Of a stretch of 64,000 bases of DNA, positions 1 to 13,235 are shown piece by piece. Within the stretch, counting starts at the first letter, position 1; each line of letters begins with the position of its first letter. The translations under genes were made by a program, and so were the position numbers. Source of the stretch: Mortierella sp. BCC40632 (taxonomy: Eukaryota > Mortierellomycota > Mortierellomycetes > Mortierellales > Mortierellaceae). The notes under the pieces were generated by a model that was not told the origin of the DNA, made no database searches, and saw nothing but the letters and a program-made list of their open reading frames with translations. The stretch spans positions 2,158,501-2,222,500 of the forward strand of contig WAEK01000001.1 of NCBI GenBank assembly GCA_011634665.1, written 5' to 3'.

Positions 1-1648
1 TGGGTGGGATGCAAAGAGACTTGTGTGCTGGAGATACAAGTTTGGGACAGGAATCTCGGTAATTTTGTGAAGTAAGGTCATGTTGGCCAGCCATCTTGCC
101 GACAACCTTGGCTCCAACTGTACACTAGCCTTTTGCCAAAAGCTGTTGATTTAATACGGATTCGATAGAAATAGCCAATTAGTATTATTATTATTTTCGC
201 ACCCAGCACCATGGGTCTCTGGACTGCCAGCGAAAAAGGGAATAGTGACTCCGTTTGACTTACGGACGAACCAATTCTGGGCATGCGGTTAAAATTGCAA
301 TCGTAAGCTTTTGCTGTAGAAGATCCTCTGTTGGCCGAAGGTGAGTCAGCAGTTGAGAGAGAGTCTTGTTAAAGATGTGCTTAGCGCCCTCTCCTGACAT
401 TCTTTCAGATGTCGCTGTTCCTGATAGAGTACTAGGAGGGTACCAAGCTGCATCCTGGAAGCACACTCCAATGCCTGGGGTGGTGCAGATGGCCATCATG
501 AATTCATGGGCCAGCTGTGCAACTGACTTGTCTAGAGGAGCCTCTATCTCTGTCCTGCCATACAACCGCAATAGCCCTGAAAGGAACGAGGTGCTTAAAA
601 ATGAGATCTTTGCGCTCCTGGGGAGATCATTGTCCATGACAATGTTATTGAGAATCACATCCAGAACTTGTTTTATCAAGGGTGCCGAATCGAGATAGAG
701 GTTGCTGAGAGACTTCTGGAACAGGTCTGGGATCTCCAATACTTCCTTCTTCACAGTGGCGTCTCCTCGGATAAAGAATGCCAGAAGGAACTGGATGTAG
801 AGTGTCCTCGCGTCTAAGAAAGTAATAGAATAGTCAACATCGTGCGATTCTTAAAGAAAAGAAAACGAAAAAAAAAATATTGAAAACTTTGTCAGACTAT
901 GTTAGCCCTTTACCTAATTTACTGGTTGATTCACTTTCACCTTCCTTGTGCCTCTGGTTACGAATCTTTGTCAAGACCTTCAGACCAAAGTTAAACTCAT
1001 CCTTCAGCTCTCTTGTTGTTGTATGATGGACATGATTCATGGCCGCGAGCAGACGGAGAGTCGCATGGACGGTGTTTGGTCGCCCAGAGGAGAGGTGGCG
1101 GTATATGACGCTCATATGATTTTGCAGGATGGATCTGGTCAGTTTGATTGCATTTGAGCGGTGAAGTGCAGTGTTGCACTGGTGGATGAGTTTGGAAAGT
1201 ACTTCGAGGATTGGAACCTCTACTTTTGCTACCGCATTCTGCTGTTGCCACTCCCATATTTTGAAGAGTTGAGTACATTCTGGCGATTCCTCAACATAGG
1301 CGTATACGACTGTCAGGCACTTGGTGGCCAATGCACTCTCCTGTGGGTCCTTTGAATTTGGTCGTACATTGAGTTGTTGTCGGAGTCGCTTCAATCCTAT
1401 AAGCAAGCAGATATAGAAGCTTAGCCGCCGTACAACAAAGAGGTCAAGTGAGGATAGACACTGAAAGAGACGAGTGATTGCCTACCAGCGTAGAGCAAGT
1501 CTGAATGCGCTGTGTCCAGAGCTTTGACGATGTCTTTTGCCTCTGTAAAATAGAGAGCCTTCTCGGGAGTCGCCTTATGGGCGGATTCCTCCATTCTGTT
1601 ATTCTGAATGACTGAATGAGAGAGCAGGAACGAAGACCATGTGTCCAT
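1..1648 (-). CDS. URB1: URB1/NPA1 ribosome 60S biogenesis protein, N-terminal part (gene continues beyond the window)
   Basis: Four exons can be joined in phase: 1486-1648, 914-1396, 264-813 and 1-142, all with GT-AG borders. The 446 codons read like the N-terminal domain of nucleolar pre-ribosomal-associated protein 1 (Npa1/Urb1), an HEAT-like helical scaffold acting early in 60S subunit assembly in the nucleolus. Family-like blocks include the segment around GLKRLRQQLNV in exon 2, the LYIQFLLAFFIRGD block at the start of exon 3, and QLEPRLSARWLANM in exon 4. Urb1 proteins usually exceed 1,500 residues, so most of the gene lies left of position 1. The start is taken at the ATG at 1648; another in-frame Met lies 14 codons downstream, and an upstream exon cannot be excluded. 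Identification rests on remembered family pattern, not on a search. Confidence 0.78.
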
Positions 1649-1735
1649 GGAGCTGATCTTTTTTGTGTTGGTTTGTTGGTAGTCTGGGAACCAGTCACAT
1701 CTCACGTGTTGATGTTCAAACCCACCATACAGCAC

Positions 1736-2772
1736 TAGTCAGTTATTTCTACATTGAAAGAGTGTCTCCGAGGGAAAAGAAGTCGAGTCGAGCCCATGTC
1801 CTTGGGTGAGCAACGAACTGTCTTGGTAGTCTTAAGCAGCGAGCCTAGGGTCCAAGATGTGTGAAAAGGCACCACCTTACAAATATTTGAAAAAAAAACC
1901 TTACCCTGGCATTTCACTGGTCGGTGATCGATCGCGACGACTTTGCCATACTTACGCAAAAGAAAAGATAACCAGGGGTTTTCATGTCCATTTGAGGTCA
2001 ATGTTGCAATTGCATTTGATTGCCTACAGCAAGACGCCATTGTCAGCGCAGACAGCTTACGGACATACCTGAAAAACTATCTGTCCTTTCCGATCGGAGC
2101 CTTTGGATTAAACGATCGCCTATCGTCAATACACGCACCACTTTCAGTCGCGCTTTGTGCAAAAAGGCAAGTACAGGCGATAGTGCATTCTGTAGGATCT
2201 TTGCAAGTTTTAATACATGGGACTATTCTTTTTTTTTTTTTTTTTTTTTTTTTTTTGACAGTCTCGTTCACTTGGCTTCACTTCAAAACATGTCTCCAAA
2301 GACTTTGATGGCCAAGTGAACCTCCGTCGACTGTATTACCACAGATGCCAGATGTGCATCCACTGAGACGTTATGGCAGGACACAATATCGCGAACACGG
2401 TTCGAGGACATTTAGTGAACCAACAGTAACCCCTTCATCTCCAGTCTCGAGACAGCCAGGGAAGTTTCCCTTGAATGGAGAGCAGCTCTAATTCAAGCGC
2501 GAGTGCAAGTAGCAGTTCCCAGGGACAAACGCAGGAGTCTGGATACTAGAATTTAGGGTTGGTGACGAATTTAGCGTGTCCATTGTCTATATCCCCTGCA
2601 CAACAATTCTCTACCTTCTGTAGATATTACATGTTCAAATAGGATTCGCATTTGTTTGTTTTAACATTTATACAATCACGATAAGGTGCATGCTGGTGTA
2701 TAGCGGTTCGAGGTATTTGCCTCTATAGTGGTCGCCCTTTTCTTCAATCCTTTGTTGTTATCAAGATGTCGT
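1736..2772. other. Intergenic region between URB1 and the F1 delta gene
   Basis: This interval holds the presumed URB1 promoter and the 3' UTR of the delta gene. It contains a T tract at about 2228-2256. Short open frames on both strands overlap each other and show no family signature or splice-consistent extension. I see no gene. Confidence 0.5.
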
Positions 2773-4017
2773 TTACTTGGAGCTAACAGCAGACTGGAGA
2801 GCCTCAAGGACCTCAACCTCAATCTTGGCAGCGATCTTCTCCTCCTCAGTGGCTCCAGCATTGGCCAAACGCTGGGCCTCAGCAAGGTTCTGACGGATGC
2901 TCTATAGTGTTAAGAGATCGCAAGCTTTGGATTTAGTAACTGTCCTTTTTTGCATTTCGAGTCGGAACACAAGGGAATCGATCAGATCTCTAACATACCT
3001 CGATGCTGAACTCCTCAACGGGGAAAGCCTCAACGGCGTTGATGTTGAGAGTCGAGTCGGGGTTCATGGTGGCGAATCCTCCGGAAACTAAAGCATTCAA
3101 TCGACAGAGATGTGGCCTGGTGTCAGTTTACACAAATAAGCGGCATATTTGAGATTGAAGGTAAAAGGTCGAGCATCAATAACTGTCCTGTTGGTCCATG
3201 AGTTCACTGTTATCTCCTCTGATAAAAAGAACCGACTCCTGATAAGGGCAATGGCGATCTGCAAGCGCCATTCGAGCGTCGAAGCTGCACCCGCATGACA
3301 GTTCCTGAAAAATTAACTCTATCGTCCTGAGAATCGGTAGGGATTGTGTTGGTGTTGGATTTTGAAGAATCTTATTACCAAAGAACTTCTTGGAGTTGAC
3401 GCCATCAAGGACCTCAATAACTCCAGGGCGGAGCTGCTCAATCGAAGGGACGTGGCTGGCAAGGATACCCATATCTCCAGAGACAGCGGCGATGTTGACC
3501 TGCGAGACGGCGACATCCTTGAAAAGGGTCTAGTATTGTCCAAAAAAAAAAGTCGGTGGTTAGGGAGTTGTCAGTTTGAGCTGAAGGTCGATCGTTTTGA
3601 AGTACAGGCTGAAAGTCTAGTGTTGGTGTGCCTACCTGGTGAGGGACAGCAAAGGTCAAACGAAGACCAGTGGCGGCAGCCTCAGTGGCATAGGTGCGAG
3701 CTAAAATCAATCGAGGCAGATGGTTGAGAAGGAGAGAAGGGATGATGCAAAGTCAATGGTCCGTATATAACAGCTGTGGTGTAAGGGTATCGGTGACCAA
3801 ATGGAGAGGTGGGAGCCTCATCGAGCGCGCCCTTCATTTCTCTCGAGGACAGAGGTACTCGAGGAGAGAAGAAGAGTTGATCAGCGGCTGGGGATGTAGA
3901 ATGGCCAATGAAGTCATGTTGGGCGAATGGTTGGAATTTCAGGGGGAAGAGGTAGGTGCAGATCATACCCAAGCGGACAGGGCGGAGGGCGCGGACGGAG
4001 CGAGCAAGGAAAGACAT
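2773..4017 (-). CDS. ATP16: Mitochondrial ATP synthase F1 subunit delta
   Basis: Five exons join in phase: 3969-4017, 3636-3700, 3379-3529, 2999-3087 and 2773-2901, giving 160 residues, the usual length of this subunit. The product is the delta subunit of the F1 central stalk (bacterial epsilon homologue), coupling proton flow through the c-ring to catalysis in the mitochondrial inner membrane. The N terminus is basic and Ser/Arg rich (MSFLARSVRALRPVRLART), as expected for a matrix presequence. The N-terminal beta-sandwich carries the diagnostic blocks LRLTFAVPHQ, VSGDMGILASHVPSIEQLRP and VSGGFATMNPDSTL. The C-terminal helical hairpin reads AEAQRLANAGATEEEK...EVEVLEALQ. The start at 4017 is the only ATG giving a presequence in phase. 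The gene is divergent from the DAHP synthase gene. Confidence 0.93.
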
Positions 4018-4332
4018 GGCGAGAGTGGAGATGGTGGAGATGAGATTATTGGAATGTTATGCCCTGATACGATCCCGGAACGAGGGGGAGACACAGCGAC
4101 AGGGGCACGAACAACAATGGCTTGAAACTCAAGCCACATAACGGTTGCTCCGCAGGAAATACGGCTCGATCGAATCCAGGAAATAAGTCAGGAGCGCACA
4201 GACAAGACGGGCTCGATGCATCCGTCTCGTCCCTTTCAGGTCCTGTCACTCACTCTATCCTTTCCCGCCCTTCACCTCTTTCCTGTCTCACTTCACTTCT
4301 CATTCCCATAGAATTCATAGATTGGTCACAAC
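4018..4332. promoter_or_regulatory. Divergent promoter between F1 delta and DAHP synthase
   Basis: Only 315 bp separate the two start codons, so both promoters and 5' UTRs must lie here. The half next to the DAHP synthase start is pyrimidine rich (4240-4310), a common pattern upstream of fungal start codons. No TATA box is evident on either strand. Confidence 0.5.
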
Positions 4333-6535
<2,203 letters not shown>

Positions 6536-6613
6536 ATGCGTGCTTCTGCATGAGGAAAAGCACTCCCCTAGCCTCTTTTTCCTACATTGCCACGCTTTGT
6601 CGACCCCACGTCA

Positions 6614-6619
6614 AATAAA
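6614..6619 (+). terminator. Probable polyadenylation signal of the DAHP synthase gene
   Basis: AATAAA 78 nt downstream of the stop codon, followed by T/G-rich sequence including a short TGTG run. Confidence 0.5.
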
Positions 6620-6745
6620 AATCTTATTTTCTGTGTGTGTGTGCGTTCGTCCTTGAAGTTCGACTTTTGACTGCTCATTTTTTGTGATGAGCTTAAATAT
6701 GGGTCACCAACATCTGTTAGCAAGCTGATTCCTTTCGCGACTAAC

Positions 6746-7997
6746 ATGCTTTTCAAGACAGCAACAAGAAGCCAAGACCAGAGTCTTCGGATCTTCATCA
6801 CAACTCCTTTCCGTGGTCCACTCAATCTTCCTGCGATATATGCTACCCCCGAGTCACCAGGTGTCATCCGTGGATATGTAGAGTTCAATGCACTGAATGA
6901 TATCAAAGCAAGAGAGATGGTACTTAACTTTCGTGTCAAGAGCCGTGCAAGATGGGTTCGTAAGTCCCGTAGATTTAGATTTAGTCCTCCTTTAGCTGAT
7001 CTGTACATTCTCCCCACTCATTAACGATCGACGGTATCTTCACTTAGGGCACTACGGCGAGTCAACAGTCGTCTACAACAGCAAGGAGATCCTCCAGCAA
7101 AGATCATGGCAAATTCCATTAGAACAAAAGCGTCCTGGACTGGTCCCGGCTGGGAGGATGAGATACGATTTCGAGGTAGAACTCAACCCATCCACGCCAT
7201 CATCAATCCACGGTCAAAGAGCATGGTTGACTTATCGTTTTGCCGTAGAACTGAAGCGCGCCTTCCCGCGCCGCAATTTAAAAGAAGCACAGGATGTTTG
7301 GGTATTCAGTACTTGTCTACCTGAACCAACCTTAGATTACTCGCCTGCGCCTCACTCTTACACTGGCATCTGGGAGACCCATCTTCCATTTACTTGCTCG
7401 ATCCCAAACGAAAATATTTCGTTGGGAGAAAGAGTGCCTTTATCGGTCGAGCTCCAACCATTCCTAGATTCCAGTGGCCACAAGGGCGAAAGCCTGGTCA
7501 TTGTGTCGGCAGCGGTAAAATTGAAGCAGTACACGCGGCTATGGCATCGATGGAACGTCAAGACAGAGACCAAGGAGCTTTTTAATGTTCCCTTTAATGG
7601 TGGATGGCCAGAAACTGCTAATGGTTTCCAAAGGACTCTCCATGTTGATATCCCCCATGCCCCAAGGCTGTCTTGCACAACAATAACACGGCCAGTCCGG
7701 AAAATCCACCGCTTGAAGTTAATAATGAAGATCAAAACAAGTGCAATGACAGACAAACAGGCAAAAGAACTCCGAGTTGAGTGTAAGTATCCTTGTGCTA
7801 CCTTCTCTAGCTTGAGCTCTCCAAGGAAGCTGAACTTACTCTTTTTCTCCGTCTTTTTTTTTTTTTTTTTTTAACAAACAAAAGTGGACGTGAATATCAC
7901 AGCACCAAGACCACCAACGGATGCTGCTTTTGAGGAGTTACCACCATATCCATATAGTGAGGACAGCGACCACCAAGCTGGGAATGGTAGCGATTAG
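6746..7997 (+). CDS. Arrestin-fold protein with C-terminal LPxY motif (tandem copy 1)
   Basis: Three exons join in phase: 6746-6959, 7048-7782 and 7885-7997, giving 353 residues. The protein reads as an alpha-arrestin-like protein: an N-terminal beta-sandwich (roughly residues 10-165, with the VRHYGESTVVYNSKEIL strand and the YDFEVELNPSTPSSIHGQ region) and a C-terminal sandwich (roughly 175-330, with CSIPNENISLGERVPLSVEL and VSAAVKLKQYTRLW). The short acidic tail contains LPPY at about residues 335-338, a possible WW-domain ligand. Alpha-arrestins recruit Rsp5/Nedd4-type ubiquitin ligases to membrane cargo; that role is inferred from the family. The neighbour downstream is a clear paralogue in the same orientation. 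The last intron contains a T tract next to its acceptor. An AATAAA lies at 8026-8031. Confidence 0.85.
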
Positions 7998-8025
7998 AAC
8001 TTGACAGTCTTGTTAACCAAATATG

Positions 8026-8031
8026 AATAAA
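8026..8031 (+). terminator. Probable polyadenylation signal of arrestin copy 1
   Basis: AATAAA 29 nt after the stop codon at 7997. Confidence 0.5.
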
Positions 8032-8577
8032 TTGGATGTGTCCAGATAATTCTTTACTTTTCCGGCTTTCGACCTTTCAATGGTGTGGCTAACTTTGGAT
8101 GCGCCAATATTCGTCCAAAAAGGACGATAGGGAATGTCATTGCTTTGAATGGTTTTGGCTAGTGATGAAGGCTCGTGACAAGAGTCGACTTCGCCGTTTT
8201 GATGCGGCCGTGCTTCACGGATTTCTTTAGCCTCTTCTATCCTACAGAGCATAAGTGCCACAAAGCCCTCGCCCATTGGATTTTGCAAGGACCCTTGATT
8301 GGAAGGTTCTAACATGTGCGGCGTCTGGTTCTGGTGTGACTGTGATCATTACGGCGTCGACCTTCAATTGAAGCCCAGAACCCGCTCTCGGTTGCTCTCA
8401 GGACATATAAACTCACAGCCACGCAACCCTTTTGCCTCAGTTACACCTTTTCTTCTTCAACCACCAACTCTCACCAACCCCTCCCATACCGTCCCTGTCC
8501 TCCTTCCCGTCCACAGAGATCCACATACTCATAGGCATCTTCAGTCATATTCGACAATATCCGATACCACAAGCAAG
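8032..8577. promoter_or_regulatory. Region between the two arrestin genes, with a TATA-like box at 8406-8411
   Basis: The second half is a pyrimidine-rich leader typical of fungal 5' UTRs. TATAAA at 8406-8411 lies 167 nt upstream of the copy 2 start codon. No gene is visible. Confidence 0.45.
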
Positions 8578-9792
8578 ATGGCCATCCTAGATTTCAGCAA
8601 GGATAGCAAAAAATCCATTAGCCTTCACTTTCATACACAGCAGATTGGCCCAGAAGGTCAACCACTCTATTTTCACACCCCTGAGACACCAGCAGGTATG
8701 AAGAGCAAAGGTCCTTTATTTTCTTTCTTTTGTCAGGATCAAGAAGCTAATATCTGATATGATTTGGTTTTTTTTTTTAAAAAATGACAGTTGTTCGTGG
8801 TCATGTCGAGTTTAGGACAGTCAAGGAAACCAACGGAAGCGATATCAACTTGGGATTCACAGCAAGAGCAGAGTCCAAGTGGACAGGTAAAATGCATTCT
8901 CTGCAAGCATAGACAGTCAGACAATGGCTGCATAGTATGGGAAAATCGACTCACTAACGATAACAATTATTGTATTCTCCTACCAGAACACTATGGACAA
9001 ACGACCGTTAGCTATCATGAGCTTGAGGTTTTGCAGGAAAAGACTTGGGATATCAAACTGAACCGCACAAAGCCCTCAGTCATCGCACCAGGAGTGACTA
9101 GATATGAATTCGAAGTACAACTTGATCCAGGACTTCCTGCAACTGTCCGTGGTCAGCGCGGTTGGTTCCATTATCGTTTCAAGGCACACATCAAACGCGA
9201 CTTTCCTCGGCGGGACATGGCGGTCAAGCAATGCGTCTGGGTGTATAGCTCCTGTCTCCCTGCTGCCAACACCATTGAACCAAAACTGTTCAAGGAAATC
9301 TGGAACGACGTTCTACCATACTCAATCTCAATTCCCAATACAGTCTTCTACCAAGGCCAGACCGTGCCCATGACAGTTACATTTGAGCCATTCCTCAGCA
9401 ACAGCATTCACTATGGTCAGGAGCTTATTATTGACAGTGCAGTGGTCAAGTTGAAGCAGTACACAGCCCTCTACGAGCACGGAAAGCTCCTTGGTAAGAA
9501 GCGGACGGAGAAGAAGACGGTGATCAATTTGCCAGTGCTGGATATTTGGCCGCAGACCAGCCAGGGCTTTTCTAAGACAATTATGGTTGAAATTCCAGGA
9601 GCAATTGCGCTGGCGGCATCGCTCCAATCAAAGCCCGTCGTAAAAACCCACTGTTTGAAGCTCATCATGATGGTCAGGACAGGCACCATCAGTGCTACCG
9701 AAGCGAAAGAACTACGATCAGAGAGTAAGTAATCTAACAGATAGGGAAATGGAAACTTGGGGAAAGTTTGGTTCAGTCGATCACTTTCTAAC

Positions 9793-9828
<36 letters not shown>

Positions 9829-10054
9829 TTTGTTTCCACCAATGTTTAAAATTGTAGTTGCTGTCACGATCACTGCCCCTCGCCCGGAACACCTTCACAG
9901 CCCTGGTCTTGATGTTTTTCAGAACAGCGCCCCTCCACCTTATCAGATCATTGACGATAGTGATGACGATGGAGCATCTCGGCATTCTACATCTTCATCA
10001 GTACCCGTATACGAATATCCTCAAGACATCAAACACCCATTGGGACCGAGATAA
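8578..10054 (+). CDS. Arrestin-fold protein with C-terminal PPxY motif (tandem copy 2)
   Basis: Four exons join in phase: 8578-8695, 8791-8886, 8987-9724 and 9858-10054, giving 382 residues. It matches copy 1 along its length: EHYGQTTVSYHELEVLQEK against RHYGESTVVYNSKEILQQ, GVTRYEFEVQLDPGLPATV against GRMRYDFEVELNPSTPSSI, and the HCLKLIMMVRTGTISATEA strand near the end of the second sandwich. The two therefore arose by tandem duplication. Copy 2 has an extra intron in its N-terminal third and a longer tail, with PPPY at about residues 343-346 followed by an acidic DDSDDD stretch. The expected role is that of an alpha-arrestin adaptor linking membrane cargo to a WW-domain ubiquitin ligase; cargo cannot be read from sequence. 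Introns 1 and 3 contain T tracts. Confidence 0.87.
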
Positions 10055-10675
10055 AGTCAAATCATACCCTGTTGTGCTCATGTAAAGCTGTATATTACTT
10101 ACTGGCATGCAAAACACCAATTGCTGATCCGGGATCTGAATGTTCTAGTGAATAAACACGTTTAAAAATGTAAACTTTCTGAGTCCACGACGCTTCACCT
10201 ACTTTTTTTGAATGGATGATGATGGGAGTATCTTCATATCTGTCACCTATTGGCCAATGCATTGGTATTTACTACCAAAAGATTGCTCCGGTCCAAGATT
10301 GAGGATAAAGAGAATGTCCCACCTCCTTTTACCACAGCCCAGTTTTCAAGATATCATTAGAGCACAAAGGGCACGAGGGGAAGAGCTCCACAAAACTGCT
10401 GACTTGCCACTCAGGATGGCAGGAGGCTCGATCGGAGCGAAGAGAGAGAGGGGACCAAGCATACCGTGTACCAGGCCTGTGACGTTCCATTTTTCCAAGT
10501 AGACCTTTGGTCTACATTCGTTGCACCATCTCTCCTTCTCTTCCAAGAGCCCTTTTTAATCCCCCCCCCCATTCCCCATTACTCTGCTGGGGGCCTTCAA
10601 CGCGTTACCCGAATTGTCCCTTCGCCTCTTTACAGGATTCACAAGACCTTCCAGGATCAAGTCTACCTATTCACA
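10055..10675. other. Spacer between arrestin copy 2 and the sorting nexin gene
   Basis: AATAAA at 10151-10156, 97 nt after the arrestin stop, is the likely polyadenylation signal. A C-rich, pyrimidine-rich stretch (10530-10650) leads into the sorting nexin start. The open frames here have no recognisable protein content. Confidence 0.45.
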
Positions 10676-13235
10676 ATGAAATCTCTACAAGTGTCTGTTC
10701 CTGAGGCCGCCTCAAGCGGCGGTACCATTACCTTCAAGATCCTTGTCACCCCAGCAAATCAGGATACAGTAATGAATGCTAGCGCAGAAGGACATGCAGG
10801 AATGGAGCTCTGTATTAAGTGGGATACAGCATGGACCCATATCTGGATACTAACATCCGCTGCACCATTCCCTCACCTTTCCTCTTCTTCTTCAACCCCA
10901 CCCACCTTCCTCTCCCCTCTTCTTTCCTCTTTATCCTGTTGTACTTTCCATGCAGGTGTACCCCATATTTCGAACTTTCCCACAGATCCGATGGCTACAA
11001 CAAAAACTCCAGAATGCGTTCCCCGAATACGTCATCCCACCACTACCTGAACCTTTGAGCGAGCGACTCTCGGAGGATGTGGATCAGGTAGAACAGAAGC
11101 GAGTCCAAATCGAACGGTTTCTGCAAAGAGTCTGTCAAAGGTCAGAATTTGCGACAGGCGAAGCAGTCCTTTGGTTTGTTGGGACAGAGATGGTAAGGGA
11201 GAAGGAAGAGGAGGAGCAGGAGGCGCTTATTTCACTCGCTTGCTTTGTTTTCATGTTGCATCTCCTGGGACCGAGATTGTTACAATAGTTTCTCATCTTG
11301 TTTCGTTTCTTGTTCTAGACACATCTAGACTCTGTAGATTCTCGAAGGAACGCATTAGGGTTCCTCCGACTCGACAATATCATCCGACCTAGTTATGACC
11401 GTGGACTGAGGATGTATCGACCAGCAGAAAATGTCGATGAGGTAAAAAGGATCGCAATCAACCCAAAAGGACATTGGAGTATAAAAATAGGCAGGACCAT
11501 CCCGTGAGCGTACTGCTCATGCCTCTCTAATTTCCATGGCTGTTCTTTTTCTGGATCGTAGAATGATCAAGGTGAATTTCAGAGGAGGCAAGCATACATC
11601 CTTTCTATGGAGCAGTCCTTTGTTGGGATCTTGGATACAGGAGCACGGTTGACAAAGGAGCGTGAAAGTATGTGTGGGTAGAAGACTAATCTCGCTTTTC
11701 TACTGTCGTATGAGAACTTGCATCCGCCCCCCCCCCCTCTTAGTTCTTGAGTAACTGATGTTCTGCGTAACTTTTATTTGGTTCTTTCCACCCATTAGAA
11801 CTTGGCGAAGCCTACTCTCAACTTGGAGATGCAACCATGGAAGTACTAAGCAGCAAACATCGTCTTGGAGACGGTCAACGAATTGACAATCGCGAGCGCC
11901 ATCAAGCACTGGATCAGGAAATGCAGCTTTTCGGTGTTCTTTCAGACGACCTGCGGTTTATGCTGCGTCGTCAGGTCAAGGCAGAGACATTTCATTTCTT
12001 GGATATGGTTCAAGAATATAAAGGCATGCTTCAAGGGCTGAAGGTATTTTCAAATGATGAACGATACCCTTCCTGGTTAAAAAAAAAAAAAAAAAAAAAA
12101 AGGACGATCGAAGTATTCTCGGACGGGCGCCTATTAGGACTGGAGGATCATCAGACTTATTTCTTGTTTTCGATAATCTCATGATTCTCAACTCATGCAG
12201 GATGTCATGAACGCCAGAACAGACAGACTCTCAGACTATGTCGCGGCCTCAAAAAAAGTGTCAAGACGACAGAATCAACTCGAGCAGGCCATCCAAAAGG
12301 CTGCTTCTTCACCTCTCGCGGCTACATCAACGGCAGCGGCTTCAGTAGCAACAACAGCTGCAGCAACAGATATGATCGATAAAGCAAAAGTTAGCCTTGA
12401 GGTTGCAACGACAAAGCTTGACGAGGTTAGAGAGGAATTCAAGAAAAGCCAAGTAATTGTCACACGAGAGCTGGTGCGCTATGAGAAAGACAAAGCTAAA
12501 GAATGGCAAGCAACTGTTGAGGAGTTTGCCAGGAATCAATTACTGTACGAGAATGAGAAGCTCTCTGCGCTCGAGAGAGCATGGGATTCGATTCAGAGCA
12601 TCCGATCCAGTTCACAGACAACAGCAGGCGGCTCGGAGAACCCAGGCCATAGCAACCGCGACGACCAGAGGAATCGCCTAAGATCCTACTGGCCATCTGG
12701 TTTAAGCAGCCCTTTTTCTCTCGACTTAGAGCGAGGTGTTAAGATAGAGGATAGCCAGAACAAGGCTTCCACGGTTCCAATCTTTCCACCAATTGAAGTT
12801 GAAAGCAGTGGTGAGCAGGAGCGATTGCCCCAAAATGCTGGACACGGAGGCGCCAGTGGATATAATAGTGGACACAACAGCGGGTACAACAGCGGGTACA
12901 ACAGTGGCGATCAGGACGAAGGAAACTCTCGGCCTTCTCCCGGTTACTTTCCGGCCACAAAACTAAGTCGATCTGGAAGCGGCACCCGAAATAAAATGTC
13001 TGATACGGATCAATCCCAACAGGCACACAGTGGACGAGGACCGATAACAGGGATGACCTTGAGTAGCAGCGCACCATCTATCACCGCTCTTGGGGCTGAC
13101 CGTAGCGATGAGTTGTTGGGGAACACCCGAAGTGAGGAAACTCCTCCAAAGACAGATAGTTTTAGTACAGCAACTGAAGACTCCAACACAAGTGGGTATG
13201 ATCCCCTCATGGTAAGACCAGGGTTCACGGATTAG
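10676..13235 (+). CDS. PX-BAR sorting nexin
   Basis: Six exons join in phase: 10676-10768, 10956-11192, 11319-11441, 11562-11667, 11799-12043 and 12201-13235, giving 612 residues. The PX domain is spread over exons 1-2: TITFKILVTPANQDT joins across intron 1 to VYPIFRTFPQIRWLQQKL, followed by NAFPEYVIPPLPEP, the proline loop of phosphoinositide-binding PX domains, and QIERFLQRV. A long helical BAR region follows (about residues 160-430), with SYDRGLRMYRPAENVDE, EQSFVGILDTGARLTKERE and AETFHFLDMVQEYKGMLQ. The C-terminal third is low complexity, with a GYNSG-type repeat. Such nexins bend endosomal membranes and sort cargo. The closest class looks like SNX4/SNX7/SNX30 or fungal Snx41/Atg20, but I cannot separate these. 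Intron 5 contains a 22-nt A tract. Confidence 0.85.
12846..12909 (+). repeat. In-frame GYNSG-type repeat within the sorting nexin tail
   Basis: Four near-identical 12-nt units encode SGYN-SGHN-SGYN-SGYN within the disordered C-terminal region. Unit-to-unit identity at the DNA level suggests recent slippage. Confidence 0.8.

Noticed and set aside
10676..13235. Exon 1 of the sorting nexin extending through the frame to 11050
   Set aside because: That reading loses the PX core; splicing at 10768/10956 restores a continuous PX domain in phase.
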